NCBI GenBank assembly: GCA_002104985.1
Contig: MCGO01000019.1
Span: 124,001-188,000, forward strand
DNA from: Rhizoclosmatium globosum
Taxonomy: Eukaryota; Chytridiomycota; Chytridiomycetes; Chytridiales; Chytriomycetaceae
Direction of reading: 5' to 3'
Length of the DNA stretch: 64,000 bases
In this document: positions 33,072 through 45,167 of the stretch, one piece after another
Layout: each line of letters opens with the position of its first letter
Numbering within the stretch: position 1 is the first letter of the stretch
Program-made: the position numbers and the translations under genes
Notes under the pieces: model-generated
Databases searched by the model: none
What the model was told of the DNA's origin: nothing
The model's input: only the letters and a program-made list of their open reading frames with translations

Positions 33072-34758
33072 ATGCCACCAAAGCGCACGGCTGATGCAGA
33101 CCAGACACCGTTGAGCCAGGAAGAGAAACTCAAGGAGCAGAACAGGGCGCACCAGAAACTGTTCCGCGAACGACGAAAAGAGAAGATGAAGCTGTTGGAA
33201 GAACGAGTTGCGGAACTCGAACGGGAACTTCAACTGGTTCGATCCACCACCGCCAATTCAAACTCCGACGCTTTAAACCAGGCCGGTCCTTCTCTTTCTC
33301 TCGAGTTTGAAGTTGCACCGAACCAGAGCCGTAGAACAAGCGAACCGTTCATTGTTCCCACGTCTCCAAACGACACGCCCTTCTCAGTTGATCCGGCAAC
33401 CCACGCTCGTTTAATGTCTCTCGAAGCAGAGAACTTTGCTCTGAAAGCCATGCTCGCCCAACAACAACAGCAACTGCACCTCCAATCCTATCTCGCAACC
33501 CTGCCTCCGCCACAACCATCCCCGCACAGCACTGGCGCTGCTTCCTCAAGTACTGGCAACTACTACGCAAATCCTTACACGGCAGTTGCTCCACCTCCCC
33601 AGCAAGACCAGAGCTGGCGCGATCTCATCAATCTGGAGGAAGAAGAAGACCAGCAACCAGAACATACAACCCCAATTCAACCACCACCACTTTACAAACC
33701 CAACTACCACCACCTCCTATCCCTACATCCCCTTCCACATCCCTCTCAGAAATCGTATCAGCAGCAAACCAAATGCTCCTCGACACCCCTCTACCCCTCC
33801 TCACCTCCCCAGACTGCACAACCGCAAACCACAAATTACTCAGTATACCCTCCCTATCCACCCGCACAGACCTCATCCAAGAAACATGCACCTCATTCAC
33901 AGACCTATGTCTCTACGCCGTCTCCCTCGCCAAAACAGAAGGAAGCACCCCGGACGCGACGATCCAAGGGAAGTTGTTGCTGGATTTGACCATGAATTCG
34001 TATCATGTCTATGACGCGTGTCGGCATGGGGAGGAGAGGGGACGGGCGTTGGATGTGTTGTCGGATTTGAGGTTTGGAGAGAGGAATCGGAGGTTTAAGG
34101 TATGGGGGTTTTCTTTGTTTTTTGTGGTGGGTGAGAGTGACTTGAATTGAGTGAGATTACGCGAAACGCGAAACGCGAGGGCGGATTGTGGAGAGTGTAT
34201 CTAGCGAGCGACAACGTTCAACGAGAATCACGAAGGAGATGCGCGCAAAACCCAGATCCAATGTATATAGGGAAAGAGGAGAGACTTATCCATAAAAACC
34301 ATTAGGTTCTTGTGGCGAAACAACTTCCATCCTTGTTTCTTGTGGACACAGATCCAATTGGTCTATCACAATTACCGCTGCCACTGATTCAACAAGAGAC
34401 AGAAGTATTCTATAAACAGTGTATGCAGATTCCGTCGTTGAGAGAAAACTCATTCATCGGACGAGTGTTTGATGGCGCCAAGGTAACGTTCATTTGATTG
34501 TTTCTGGATGATGAATATTATGAATTGAATTCAATTGCAGTCGCTTCTGGCGAATCAAGACTCGACGCATCCTGACGATGAAGCGGTTTTACAGTCACGG
34601 TGTTTCTGGTACCAATATTATATGCATGTTTTGATTCCGTTGTTATGTCCTGCGCCAGATCGGTTACGGTTGGAGCATCTAGTAGATAAGGGCGGATTGA
34701 GAGGAAGGCTGCGTTTGATGATTTGGTTGAGACTTTGGATAGTTTGGAATTGAAATGA
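33072..34758 (+). CDS. Yap-like bZIP transcription factor 4
   Basis: MPPKRTADADQ precedes NRAHQKLFRERRKEKMKLLE and an unbroken zipper. SLEAENFALKAMLAQQQQQ and SWRDLINLEEEE are shared with copies 3 and 5. The C-terminal domain runs from SIPSLSTRTDLIQETCTSF through VLVAKQLPSLFLVDTDPIGL to RIERKAAFDDLVETLDSLEL in three exons. Breaks are near 33735 and 34690. Its sequence is closest to copy 5, suggesting a recent duplication. Codons flip from C/A- to G/T-ending near 33960. Confidence 0.85.
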
Positions 34759-34882
34759 ATGTAAATATCCCTGACTGTAATATTTTATTCATCCCATTGT
34801 TATACATGGATGGGAAATTAACCCAACAATGTCCCTGTTCTCGATATTTCACCACAAACCCGTTGAATTTTCACAAAAACCT

Positions 34883-36445
34883 ATGCCGCCCAAACGCATA
34901 GCTGAGTCAGATCCGGCACCACAAACCAAGAAGACCGGGTGAAGGAACAGAATCGGGCGCACCAGAAACTGTTCCGTGAACGACGAAAGGAAAAGATGAA
35001 GCTACTTGAGGAAAGAGTTGCGGAACTCGAACGGGAACTCCAAATGTTCGATCGGCTTCTAATTCAACCTCCGAAGTACTCGTTCCGACTGCTTCTTCAT
35101 CTACACTTGGCGGGGGTGCTACTGCGAATGATACCCGGAGACGGAGTGACTCATCGATGCAGTTGGTTTCGCCAAATGATGGAGCCCCGTTAGTGAATCC
35201 CGCAACCCACGCACGGATCATGTCTCTCGAAGCTGAGAACTTTGCTCTCAAGTCAAAAGTAGTTCGACAGCAACAGCAGCTCCAATCCTCTCTAAATAGT
35301 CTGCCCAGGCTATCCACTACTCAACCTTCTCTGCTCAGCTTCGGCGTTCCTTCTTCAAACACCAATCTCGACTTCTTGAATCCTTATATTACGCTTCCTC
35401 TCTCATCTCCCCAAGAGAGTTGGCACGATTTGATCAATATCGAGGATGGAGGACACACCGGCACTCACTCACATTTTCATTTTCCAACCCTGCTTCCATC
35501 TGCGCCCCTGCATCACCCCAATCTACTCATCGAAATCGTATCCGCGGCAAATCAAATGCTTCAACAACCTCCTTTTATACCAACCCGATATCCAGAATGT
35601 GATGATGCCAAGAACCAATTTCTTAGTATCCCATCTCTCTCAACTCGAACCGAAACAGTCATAAACTCATGTAAATCGTTTATGGACTTGTGTCTGTACG
35701 CTTCATCTCTCTCGGAAGCGGGTGTGCCAGACCCGATCGTCCAAGGAAACCTACTCTTAGATCTCATCGTAACATCTTATCACACTTTTGAAGCTTGTAA
35801 ACTCGGAGAGGAGAGGGTACGGGCATTAAACGTATATTCGGATTTACGGTATGATACGAATCGTCAGTTCAAGGTATGTTTTCTTTGTGAAATCAGACTG
35901 GGAAATTCAAATCAAGTTCGAGAGAAACGGTGCGGATAATTTGTAGACAAAACTATTCATCCATATAACGAATTACTGAATCTTTTGAATGCCAGGTGCT
36001 TGTGGCAAGACACATGCCGTCCTTGTTTTTGATTAACGCCGATCCTGTTGGCATTTCAAAGTTACCATCACCTCTGATCACACAAGAGACGGTATTTTTC
36101 TATCAGCAGTGCATGCAAATCCCGTCGTTAAATGAAAACCCGTTTGTTGGGCGGCTGTTTGATGGTGCAAAGGTAAAATTATGGTTTAGTTTGAAAGGGC
36201 TTGTTGATGACCAGCTTTTACAGTATCTTCTTGCGAATTATGAATCGGCAGATCCTGAAGGCAAAGGTATAGCACAGTCGCGGTGTTTTTGGTATCAATA
36301 TTATATGCATGTGCTGATTCCCTTGTTGTGTCCCGCACCAGACCGGTTGAGGTTGGAATATCTTGTGGATGAAGGCCGGATTGAGAGGAAGGTTGCATTA
36401 GATGACTTGGTTGAGACTTTGGACAGGTTGGAATTGAAATTATAA
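34883..36445 (+). CDS. Yap-like bZIP transcription factor 5
   Basis: Starts MPPKRIAESDPAPQTKK, then after a break near 34930 the same basic region and zipper as copy 4. The rest is SLEAENFALKSKVVRQQQQL, SWHDLINIEDG, SIPSLSTRTETVINSCKSF and an intact C-terminal domain ending in DDLVETLDRLELKL. A stretch that is intronic in copy 4, near 36175-36225, reads through here in frame, so the intron may be kept or lost. A break near 35045 lies just after the zipper. Confidence 0.84.
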
Positions 36446-36627
36446 ACACATAAAGAACGGTCCAATCAATGTACCAAGGCTTATACACGAGAAGTGTTTC
36501 GAATAAGCGGAATAGAGTCGGAGCATTATCAAAGCATTTTCCTTTGACTTCGTTTGATAACTTTGAGTGAAATGCCGTTGATTAGGTACTTGTGTAATAG
36601 TTTGTTCACAACAAGGACATCAACAAA

Positions 36628-37341
36628 ATGACTTCCTCAAAACCACAACCACCACTTTCAGTCATTGAATATCCATGGCTCCACTCGAAATCGCCACCAC
36701 GCACTTCAACTCCTTCACTTATCTCAAGCCTGATCTCAAAGTACACCGTCTCCCGCGCAACAAAGCGAGTGACAGCACTGCTTCCAGGCACCTCAAAACC
36801 ACTTCCAATCCTCATTTCAACCTTCCTCACATCGGCGATCCAAACCCTCCTCAAACACGAGTCATCGCCACACATTGCACCTGCTCTGAAAGCAAGATTC
36901 ACAGCTGGAGCGGATGCACTGACCCGCAAAGGCTTCACACCAAAAGTCTCCCTCACTTCCAACACGTACTCTGTCGGTCTTCAGTCAATCAAAGTTACAT
37001 ATGGACCGCCATCATCAACACCAGGATACACGCATCAGAAGTGGGGACAGAGTGTTTGGCTTCGAGTTCCATCTGCACAAACTCAGTTTGAATCAACGGA
37101 GCAGCAACGAGGTATCCTGAAAACTGCCGTTAGTCAAGGATGCTCTGTTCAAGTAGAGGCAGTTGTGGAAGGTGGATTTGAATACTCTGTTACAGATCAA
37201 AAGGGAGAGGCTGTTCTGAACGATACAAGGAAGATAGTCAACGTTGTCGTTGAAAGCTCACATTCAAGTGAATGGAAGAGTGATCAAGATGTTCAGTTTG
37301 TTTTAACGGATGTAGATGGATTAATGAAAGGAAATCAATAA
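36628..37341 (+). CDS. Conserved-looking hypothetical protein
   Basis: A single clean exon of 237 codons. It has no signal peptide or membrane span; the first 60 residues are Ser/Pro/Lys-rich, the rest looks like mixed alpha/beta globular sequence, ending DVQFVLTDVDGLMKGNQ. I do not recognise the family. It stops only 3 bases before the NUS1 start on the same strand, an unusually tight spacing that might mean a shared transcript. Confidence 0.6.
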   Translation: MTSSKPQPPLSVIEYPWLHSKSPPRTSTPSLISSLISKYTVSRATKRVTALLPGTSKPLPILISTFLTSAIQTLLKHESSPHIAPALKARFTAGADALTRKGFTPKVSLTSNTYSVGLQSIKVTYGPPSSTPGYTHQKWGQSVWLRVPSAQTQFESTEQQRGILKTAVSQGCSVQVEAVVEGGFEYSVTDQKGEAVLNDTRKIVNVVVESSHSSEWKSDQDVQFVLTDVDGLMKGNQ

Positions 37342-37344
37342 AAG

Positions 37345-38414
37345 ATGTCTGAAATCTACTCATCGCTCATCTCACTTCTCCTTTCGCTCTTCCTCCGTCT
37401 TCGCCAGCTTCTTACCAGCTTGTCTCTTATACCTGTAACAAGATCCCACCTTCTCCTTCATCAACAAGCCTCTACACAACCCCCAGCACACACTGCCATC
37501 AACTTCGCATCCTCACCCTTCATCACACTTGAAACCATCGCCCAATGGACGTCATGGCTTGCAAACGAAGGCTCAACAACAGTTTCAATCAACCATCCCA
37601 TGCTTCGTTGGACGCCCTTGTCCCTCTCCTCACAGACTGTCTTCGAACGCTGAACTTACACGTTGCTTCAAAACATCCACTATCCCATAACATTGTTCAA
37701 CTGCGGTTGCAGAGGTCTCTCAACGGAGGCGTACCCCAAGGAACCGCTGAATTGGTGGATGAAGTTGACGAGGAAAGCGTTGATTCGGGGTTCGCTGCTG
37801 GATCGCTGTCAAACCCTGACTCGGATGTATCAGACGACTCTGATTCGGAGACGGTTTGTTTACAGTACGGATTGTTGACAAGGGAGGGAAGGAAAGGCAA
37901 AATTGTGCAGGTTGCGAGGGAATTGGCGGAACGGGCTTTAGCAGTTCAGAAGGAGGGAAGGGGAGAGGCGAGGGTCAGCGATTCTGTTGATGTTGCGTTG
38001 GTGGATCGTATGTTGCGTGGGAGTTGTGGTAAGTTTCTAGTTGAATTAGGAGCCGTTACAGAACAGTATTGGAATCTGAAAGATTTGGTTGGAATTGTAC
38101 AATTTGTGGCATGCTCGGCTGTGTTTGGGCTTTTGCTTCATGACTAACAACCTCTGACAAGACATTCCTGAACCTGAACTTATGTATGTTGTAACGGACT
38201 CAACATCGCACAATGCACTTGAAATGAATGGGTATCCACCATGGGAAATACGTCTCACTGAAATCTAGTATGTGTATTTGTGCTGTATAGTATGGGGAAT
38301 TAATTCCACTTTTTTTTTACCAGCCATATCAAAGGTTTCAGAGCACTGGAATACCAAGACTATGTAGATGGATTGGAAATGTATGCAAAGTGTGAAAAGA
38401 GGGTTGGGAAATAA
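37345..38414 (+). CDS. NUS1: NUS1/NgBR-like cis-prenyltransferase subunit
   Basis: Accessory subunit of dehydrodolichyl diphosphate synthase in the ER, needed for dolichol and hence protein glycosylation. An N-terminal hydrophobic segment (about residues 5-30) is followed by ITLETIAQWTSWLANEGSTT-like sequence at the position of the family's 'isoprenoid-synthase-like' core, an acidic Ser/Asp-rich insert, then after an intron ending near 38162 PEPELMYVVTDSTS, GYPPWEIRLTEI and, after a last intron, MYAKCEKRVGK. The final RVG is the RxG motif that NUS1 subunits contribute to catalysis. A break lies near 37600. The C-terminal blocks make the call; the middle is poorly conserved. Confidence 0.8.
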
Positions 38415-39093
38415 AACGTCGGGTTGCGATCTCCTCTCTGCTTCGTGTTCAGTCGAATTATTAATAGTGCATAGTCAGCAGGTTTGTCATTGGCATTACA
38501 AAAAGTTGAAAAATGAGACCAAGTTCCAACCACTTTCAAAAAACCCAGGCGGCGGCTTCCCTCATTCCGAAGGCTTTCACCCTGAGCCAATTGTTAAACC
38601 TGATACTTGGGACTTAGGATTACGAGGCTGTGTGCAATAAGTGATGGCCTTGAAAATGAGTAAATGAGCTAGTTTTAGACCTCACGGGCAGTTCAAAAAA
38701 GCAATTCTACTAGAGGATTAGAAATTTACTTTAATGTTTAAAATATAGTGTATCTTTCAGTTGATCTCTGTTCTTTACACTTAAATTAGAGTGGAATGAA
38801 TCTCACGCCAGTCAACTTAATGCATTTAACTACCACACTAACAACTTAAAGCAACATTCGAAATTCGGCCTGCATTTACGGCCGTCCCACAGCCACCTCC
38901 GTGCCAGGTGGTGATGAAAAGTTCAACCCAAGGAGATTCTGAAACCCCGAACGGGAAATGGCTCTCAAAAAGCCATCCATGGAAGCCCAACAAAAGCCAG
39001 CCCCCCAAAAGTACAACCACCATCGCCAAAATAGCTCACCTAAAAATGGCCACAGCGGAAGCTACCCAGCCAGCCCAATTGAGTCAGACTAAT
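38415..39093. other. Intergenic, no gene seen
   Basis: AT-rich 3' flank of NUS1 and promoter side of the first GATA gene. No repeat or RNA gene recognised. Confidence 0.5.
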
Positions 39094-39591
39094 CATGCCT
39101 CCCTCATTCTACGGAGTCCCATCGTCAAGTTACAGCTCTCACCACGAAGACACTCTCCAGCACCATCTCCCGCAGCACATTGACCAACTACCCATCTACA
39201 ATTCTTAATGGAAGCCGTGTCCCTACTACCACCTCACCTTGCCAACGCAACTGCAAGCTCCCTGAAGCGAAACTACGACAGTGAAGGGATAGTGATACCA
39301 CGCACGCAGTCACCAACCTTACAAACACCTTCCGCCTCACCAGTCTTGATCAACACTTCTCAAGGAATTACATCCAGTTCCTCAGGGATTTCGTGCCAGA
39401 ACTGTAGGACAAGCGACACACCGACGTGGCGACGGGGTGAAGGCCACAACGTGTTTCTTTGTAATGCGTGTGGTTTGTATTGGAAGACACATGGGAACCA
39501 TCGACCGATGCATTTGATGCGGCACGTGAAGAAAAGGCGGGCGTTTAGTGGACGGAGGTCTCCGAAACGAAATGGATCAGAAATGGATTGA
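39094..39591 (+). CDS. GATA zinc-finger factor 1
   Basis: A small factor of about 165 residues. The first ATG, 39094, opens MPPSFYGVPSSSYSSHHE and runs into a break near 39205; the frame from 39208 then stays open to the stop. One GATA finger (CQNCRTSDTPTWRRGEGHN, then CNACGLYWKTHGNHRP) has a loop of 18 between Cys pairs, followed by a basic tail (HVKKRRAFSGRRSPKR). With no other domain, it may be a short regulator or competitor. Confidence 0.8.
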
Positions 39592-39850
39592 ATTTTTGAA
39601 GTGACTGCTTCTGTTTTTGGGCTTAAGCCTTAGTTTTTGTTTGTTTTTTTATATGTATATTAGTGAGAAGAGTAATGAACCTGGGCATTCGCTGTTTTAA
39701 GTTTTGGCTTCTAATCATTGCACCCCAAAGCGATTTACACCAGCTCGCGGCTTGACTGTTAAAGCATACATTGAGGTGAAGATGCTACGACTCTGGAGCA
39801 GTAAAGAAATGTAATGTGAAATGGTAATCATTTCGACAGCCATTTATTCA

Positions 39851-40905
39851 TCACAGCCCCTTTTCCTCTTCCAACACACGTTCATGAACCAACCAGTTAT
39901 CCAAGTCTGCGACACGCCAGTATCCATCTTCTGGGAAATCGTCCACGAAATGAGAAGTCTCCAGTCGAACACCCATGTCATCGACAACCATCGTGCCGCT
40001 TTCCACATCCTCTCCATTCTCTTTCTTCACCAATGAATATTTGATACTTGCACCCGAGACATCAGAGTCAATACCAACACGCTGACCTAGCAACATCACT
40101 TTGCGCTTCCACTGGAAATCCGGAATATTCACCATCACACCATCATCGTCAATATCATCGTCACCATCCCATTCACCCTCTCGATAACAATACTCAAAGC
40201 AAATCTCTCGAAACAGTCTTCGATCCGAATCAATCACTTCCTCGTAAACGCAACAATATGGTATCGCGATACAACTTTCCCGCGCAGCAGAGTACTCGTT
40301 GCCAGCGATGGCTCACCAAACGTGATCCAAAAGTGTTTGGGTACAACTTGGAGGTCATCTTCATCCCCTTCGACCCACTTCAAATTCAGAGCATATCCCT
40401 TCGCATCGATATCTTTATGGACTGAAGAAAGACGGTCAAGTAGGCCTGGTGTGACATAATGAGCGAGTCTTCGTCCTTGTTGCGAGTCCACGTCTCCGTT
40501 CCACCCACTCAGTGTTTTAACGACAGCTGGAAGCGCCTGCAAAACACCTTCCTCAAATTGTGTTGGAAAGAATTCGGGGTTTTGAGAAGCGGAAGGAAGC
40601 GACGACGGCGGAGTTCCGAATCGGTTGTTGAGGAAGCCTGTGCCCGCAGCTGAGGCCATTTTAAGACGAAGTGGCATTAGGATAGCTCGTTCGTGCCTGG
40701 TTTTGGTGGGTTATTGTTAGGACTGGGCCTTTGGATGTGAAGTTGGTGCTGACCAGGGTGCACCAGGGTATTTCTCAAAGTATCCTCGGCGGTCCTCAGT
40801 TGGTCCTAGTAATCGAATTGGATACGACGAGAGAATGTCTTCGGCTTTCGATTGGACTCGTGGCGCCGAAGAGAAGGTTCGTCGGAGAATGTGAACACGT
40901 TGCAT
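39851..40905 (-). CDS. Mitochondrial protein of unknown function
   Basis: The N-terminus MQRVHILRRTFSSAPRVQSK is basic, without acidic residues and Ser/Arg-rich, a good mitochondrial presequence. Next comes SSYPIRLLGPTEDRRGYFEK. After a break near 40690 the frame continues with FEEGVLQALPAVVKTLSGWN, LKWVEGDEDDLQVV and, after another break near 40235, an acidic region, ending WRVADLDNWLVHERVLEEE. The layout and the WRVADLDNW end are loosely reminiscent of Tim44/mL45-like mitochondrial proteins, but I cannot support that call. Confidence 0.6.
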
Positions 40906-41064
40906 CGTTTTTGTAGATTACAAAGAAAGGTTCTATGATGACCTAGCTACCGAAGTGAACAGCTATAGTCTGTGTAGCAATTCAATGTATATATATTTAG
41001 ATAAATAAAAGATCTGTATTGATTTCTCATCGTGGGCTGATTGCCTGAAAAAACGATCTTTAAA

Positions 41065-42449
41065 ATGCACGCAGTCATTATTGGGTCTGGACTCGTGGGA
41101 GCGGCATCGGCACTTGCTCTTCACCAAGTTGGCATTCAGAGCACCTTGTACGACCAAGTCGACCTTGTTCAGGCGGCCATCAAGTCGGGCGGAGTTGGTG
41201 CAGCGGTTGACTTTGGCGACTCAGGAGGTGTGTGACAGAAGCTGGTTGGCATGAGGCATCTAACTTGGTGAACAGGCTCGGTGCTTCTTGCCTCGAATGC
41301 TCTTCGTGTGTTGAAGACACTTGGGCTCCTCGATCTTGTTCTGGCTTCATCGTTTCCCTCGGAGTATACTACCTGGTTCAAAATCAACGGTACCGCTAAG
41401 ATTGCCCTTGATGCAGTCAATGTTATGAAGAGCGGAGGTGAGACGGACCCAGCCCTCATGGCTCCAGTTCAGATCTTAAGATCGAGGGTAACTATTATAT
41501 TGATTACTGAAATTATCTCCATATCTAAACGGAATGCTTTCAGTTGCACAATATCCTGATGCAAGCTTGTCAAAAGGCCGGTATTCGCTGTTACACGGGC
41601 AAGAAGCTGGTCAGCATCACTGAGATTGAGATTGGTGTTGTCGCTCAATTCGCTGATGGCTCCACTGCAACTGGAGACTTCCTTATCGGTGCAGATGGAA
41701 TCCATTCTGCAGTCCGTCGTCAGTTGTTTGGTGACTCCTGCAAAGCTGTATTTACTGGAGCAATTGGCCATATTGGTGTCGTTCGCACCAAGGAAAACAA
41801 CATCACTCTCACTGAAACCTGTGCCTTCTATTTGGAGCGTGAAAAGAAACAAACTGCGTGGACGTTCAAGGTCTCTGAAGAACTCGCTGCCGTTCAAGTC
41901 ATGACCTTTGACGAGCCACAGCCTGCTGAAGGCGAAGAGTACCGTCCTTACTCAAACCTTCCAAAGGAATCGACACGTTTGGCGGATTTGATGGCGAGTT
42001 GGGGTGTCCCCAAGCATGTTGAGGAGATGATGAGAAAGTCATTCAGAATCTCCCCAGCCGCCATTTACGATTTACCCAATTTACCAAGTTACAACAAAGG
42101 TCGCGTCGTTCTTCTCGGTGATTCCGCTCACGGAATGGTTCCAAACGCGGGGTTGGGTCTTTTGACTGGACTTGAAGACGTTGGCGTACTCTTGGAACTA
42201 TTCCGTCGATTCCCAGATCAAAAGGACTTGTCTAAAGTGTTGGAGCTTTACTCCAAGATTCGTGTTCCAAAGGGCCACGAGGCGTCTCAGAAGAGTCGTG
42301 ATATGGCGAAACAGTACTACACTGGCTCGTCCAACATGGGTCACTTCCTGCTCCGTGTCGGAATCTTCTTGTTTAACCATAACTGGATCAAGTTTGGGGA
42401 AGTGTATGACTGTCCTGCGGAGGTTGCTGCTGCTGTTGCTGCACTTTAG
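41065..42449 (+). CDS. FAD-dependent monooxygenase 1 (FAD_binding_3)
   Basis: Flavoprotein hydroxylase of the class that includes salicylate hydroxylase; NAD(P)H-dependent, substrate unknown. Three exons splice in phase: 41065-41227, 41276-41487 and 41544-42449. Motifs are the dinucleotide fold IGSGLVGAASALALHQVGI (GxGxxG), the DG motif FLIGADGIHSAVRRQ and the GD motif VVLLGDSAHGMVPNAGLG. About 426 residues, the usual size. The C-terminal SSNMGHFLLRVGIFLFNHN is amphipathic or hydrophobic, perhaps a membrane contact. No break seen. Confidence 0.92.
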
Positions 42450-42572
42450 ATAGCCCTATAGAATATCTTAGCTTTTCTGTTTCAAATTCATTAAATGTCC
42501 AAGAAAAGTTCTGAAATCTAGTTTATCAAAGCCACCACTTTGTGGGGTGATACAAAAAACCTACCTCAAAAA

Positions 42573-43980
42573 ATGCGTGCTATCATTGCTGGAAGTGGCC
42601 TTGTTGGGGCGACTACTGCCATCGCCCTCCATCAGGTTGGTATCCAGAGCGTCCTCTATGATCAAGTGGATCTTGTTCAAGCCGCCCTTTCTTCTGGAGG
42701 GGCGCCTGTTGCAGTGGATTTTGGTGATTCAGGAGGTGAGGGGCCCCAATTAAATTGGTATCAACTCATACACTTCCATCTTTCAGGCTCAGTTATGCTT
42801 GCGTCAAGTGCTCTTCGAGTTCTACGAACCTTGGGACTCTTGGATGAAGTACTGGCATCATCGCTGCCATCCACTTACACCAACTGGTTTAAGATCAATG
42901 GGTCTGCACCAATCGTAATGGATACGGCTAAAATTAACAAAGATTGTGGAGAAACGGATCCTGCTCTTCAAACGCCGATCCAGATCCTCAGATCTAAGGT
43001 AAAGATTTTCTTTAGACTTTAAGTCGGCCGAATGTGGTCTAACACATTTTGTCTATAAGCTGCACAATATTCTGATGCAAGCTTGCCATAAAGCCGGAAT
43101 TCGCACTTTCACTGGCAAGAAACTTGTTAGTGTGAACCAAACGAGCACTGGTGTTTTCGTGCAATTCGCCGATGGAACGTCGGCAGAGGGTGACTTTCTC
43201 GTAGGGCGGATGGTATTCACTCAGCAACTGCCAACTCGTCGCCAAATCTTTGGAGAATCAAGTAAAGCTGAATTCACCGGTGTCATTGGCCATATTGGTG
43301 TCGTCAAAACCAGGTTGAACAATATCACTCTCAAGGAAACTTGTGCGTTTTACTTGGAACGTGAAAAGAAGCAACTTGTTTGTACGTTCAAGGTTTCCGA
43401 TGAACTTGCTGCAGTTCAGGTCATGACCTTTAACGATCCGTTGCCAGTCGAAGGAGACGAATATCGCCCGTACTCTGATCTTCCTAAGGAATCAACTCGT
43501 TTGGCAGATCTATTGGCAGACTGGGGTGTTCCGAAACATGTTGAAGCTATGATGCGAAAGTCGTTCCGTATCTCTCCTGCAGCTATTTACGACTTACCAG
43601 ACCTTTCTGCTTATCACAAGGGTCGCGTTGTTCTTGTTGGAGATTCCGCGCATGGTATGGTCCCAAACGCAGGTCTTGGCCTGTTGACTGGACTTGAGGA
43701 CGTTGGCGTATTGCTAGAATTATTCCGTAATTTCCGAAACCCTCAAGATCTTTCAAAAGTGCTGGACTTGTATTCTCAGCTTCGTGTGCCTCGGGGTCAA
43801 GATGCTGCAGGCAAAAGTCGTGATATGGCAAAACAATATTACACAGGATCTTCGACTATTGGCCATTTTTTGCTTCGAGTTGGAATCTTTTTGTTCAACC
43901 ATAATTTGGTCAAGTATGGAAAGGTGTATGATTGCCCAACTGACGTAGCAGCCGCGATTAACGGTGTTCAGGCGAAGTGA
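42573..43980 (+). CDS. FAD-dependent monooxygenase 2 (FAD_binding_3)
   Basis: Tandem duplicate of the preceding gene with the same exon structure (introns near 42738 and 43001). It keeps AGSGLVGATTAIALHQVGI, VVLVGDSAHGMVPNAGLG and the hydrophobic C-terminal stretch. The region of the DG motif (43198-43245) is disrupted: it reads out of frame, and a base restored before GCGGATGG would give back the GADGIHSA sequence, with a few extra bases before RRQIFG. Since the rest is intact this may be a sequencing fault, but an inactive copy cannot be excluded. Confidence 0.88.
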
Positions 43981-44279
43981 CTTCCTGGAACTCTTCTTTC
44001 TTCTTTCTCTGTCTTTTTCGTTCATTTCTTTTGTTCTGTTTCCAAAAATAGATGTGACACTTGGCGTTAATAATTCACGTCGAGGCATTATTAAAAATGA
44101 TTCTGGGCATCACAAGCCGTTATCATTGTGGACTCAAAGATCCATCAGGAATCAATCAATATAACGAAGGCAATCTTATTATGAACAAATAGGTTTATTA
44201 CGAGCAATCGATAGTAGTATAGTAGTCTAAAATGGTAAAAAACATAGAGGTATGGTGTGCTAGAGAATGAGCAAGAAGA

Positions 44280-45167
44280 CTAAATAAACTCAGAGTCACT
44301 GTTGAGTTCACTAATATCATCCTCCTCTTCATCCTCGCTCATAGAAACAGGCTTCTTTGGCACCAACTTTCGTTTCATGGTAGCCACACTCTTCTTCTTC
44401 TTCTTTGATGGGCCTGAAGACGAAGAATCCTTCATTGTTCGTGGCCGCCGTCTTTGTACTTGAACGTTAGCGCCTGCCTTCACTGTTCGGTGGACTCCGT
44501 TCATGCGGTAGTATACTCCACATGCGTTGCACACACGGTTTCCGTGCAGGTCTCGTCGCCACATTGGTGTAACGCTTGTACCGCAGTTGATGCACGTGTG
44601 GATTTGAGGGGCAAGGTGGTGGTGGGGCTGGTGTTGTTGATCGTGGAGGAGGGCGGAGGAAGCGGGAATTGGGCTGTCACTTGTTGAAAGTGGAGACGGT
44701 GGTGGAGACATGTGTAAGCTTGTTGTTGAAGGAGTGGTAGCCACGGAATCTGTGCGGGCGAGCAGGTCCAGTGGGGTAGAACCACTCGTGGCTTTGAAAC
44801 CTGCGGGAGTTGTGAGCAGTTCTGGCGCTTGTGCTGCGACTTCTTGTAGCTGGGAAGGAGACATTGTGGCCAAGAGAGAGAGCAGTTGTTGTTGCTGTTG
44901 AACGAGGAGGAGCTGTTGCTGCAGAAGGTGTGCAGAATCAAAGAGCGGAAGCCCAAAGTCGTTGACGAGCATTTGGGTTGGATGAAGGGCAAAGAATGGC
45001 TGGAGCTCGTTGTGGGCAGGAAGGTTCATGGCTGCAAGGGAGGCGTCGGTCTTTGGCACATGGAACTGTTGCTGTTGCTGTTGAGAAAGAGAAGAACCCG
45101 TGATGGAGGGCATCAGGAAGTCCCAGGTGGAATCCTCAAAGGATTGACTTGTGAAAGGTGCTGTCAT
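44280..45167 (-). CDS. GATA zinc-finger factor 2
   Basis: One intact exon of 295 codons. Gln- and Leu-rich N-terminal half (several CAG/CAA runs) likely to be an activation region, then one GATA finger: [37 protein letters not shown]. The tail is basic ([14 protein letters not shown]) and ends acidic ([10 protein letters not shown]). It is one of the few multi-kilobase-neighbourhood genes without a break, showing that the sequence quality is not uniformly poor. Confidence 0.92.
   Translation of the reverse strand: MTAPFTSQSFEDSTWDFLMPSITGSSLSQQQQQQFHVPKTDASLAAMNLPAHNELQPFFALHPTQMLVNDFGLPLFDSAHLLQQQLLLVQQQQQLLSLLATMSPSQLQEVAAQAPELLTTPAGFKATSGSTPLDLLARTDSVATTPSTTSLHMSPPPSPLSTSDSPIPASSALLHDQQHQPHHHLAPQIHTCINCGTSVTPMWRRDLHGNRVCNACGVYYRMNGVHRTVKAGANVQVQRRRPRTMKDSSSSGPSKKKKKSVATMKRKLVPKKPVSMSEDEEEDDISELNSDSEFI

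Noticed and set aside
41065..43980. Secondary-metabolite cluster built around the two monooxygenases
   Set aside because: No polyketide synthase, NRPS, terpene synthase, P450 or methyltransferase is nearby.
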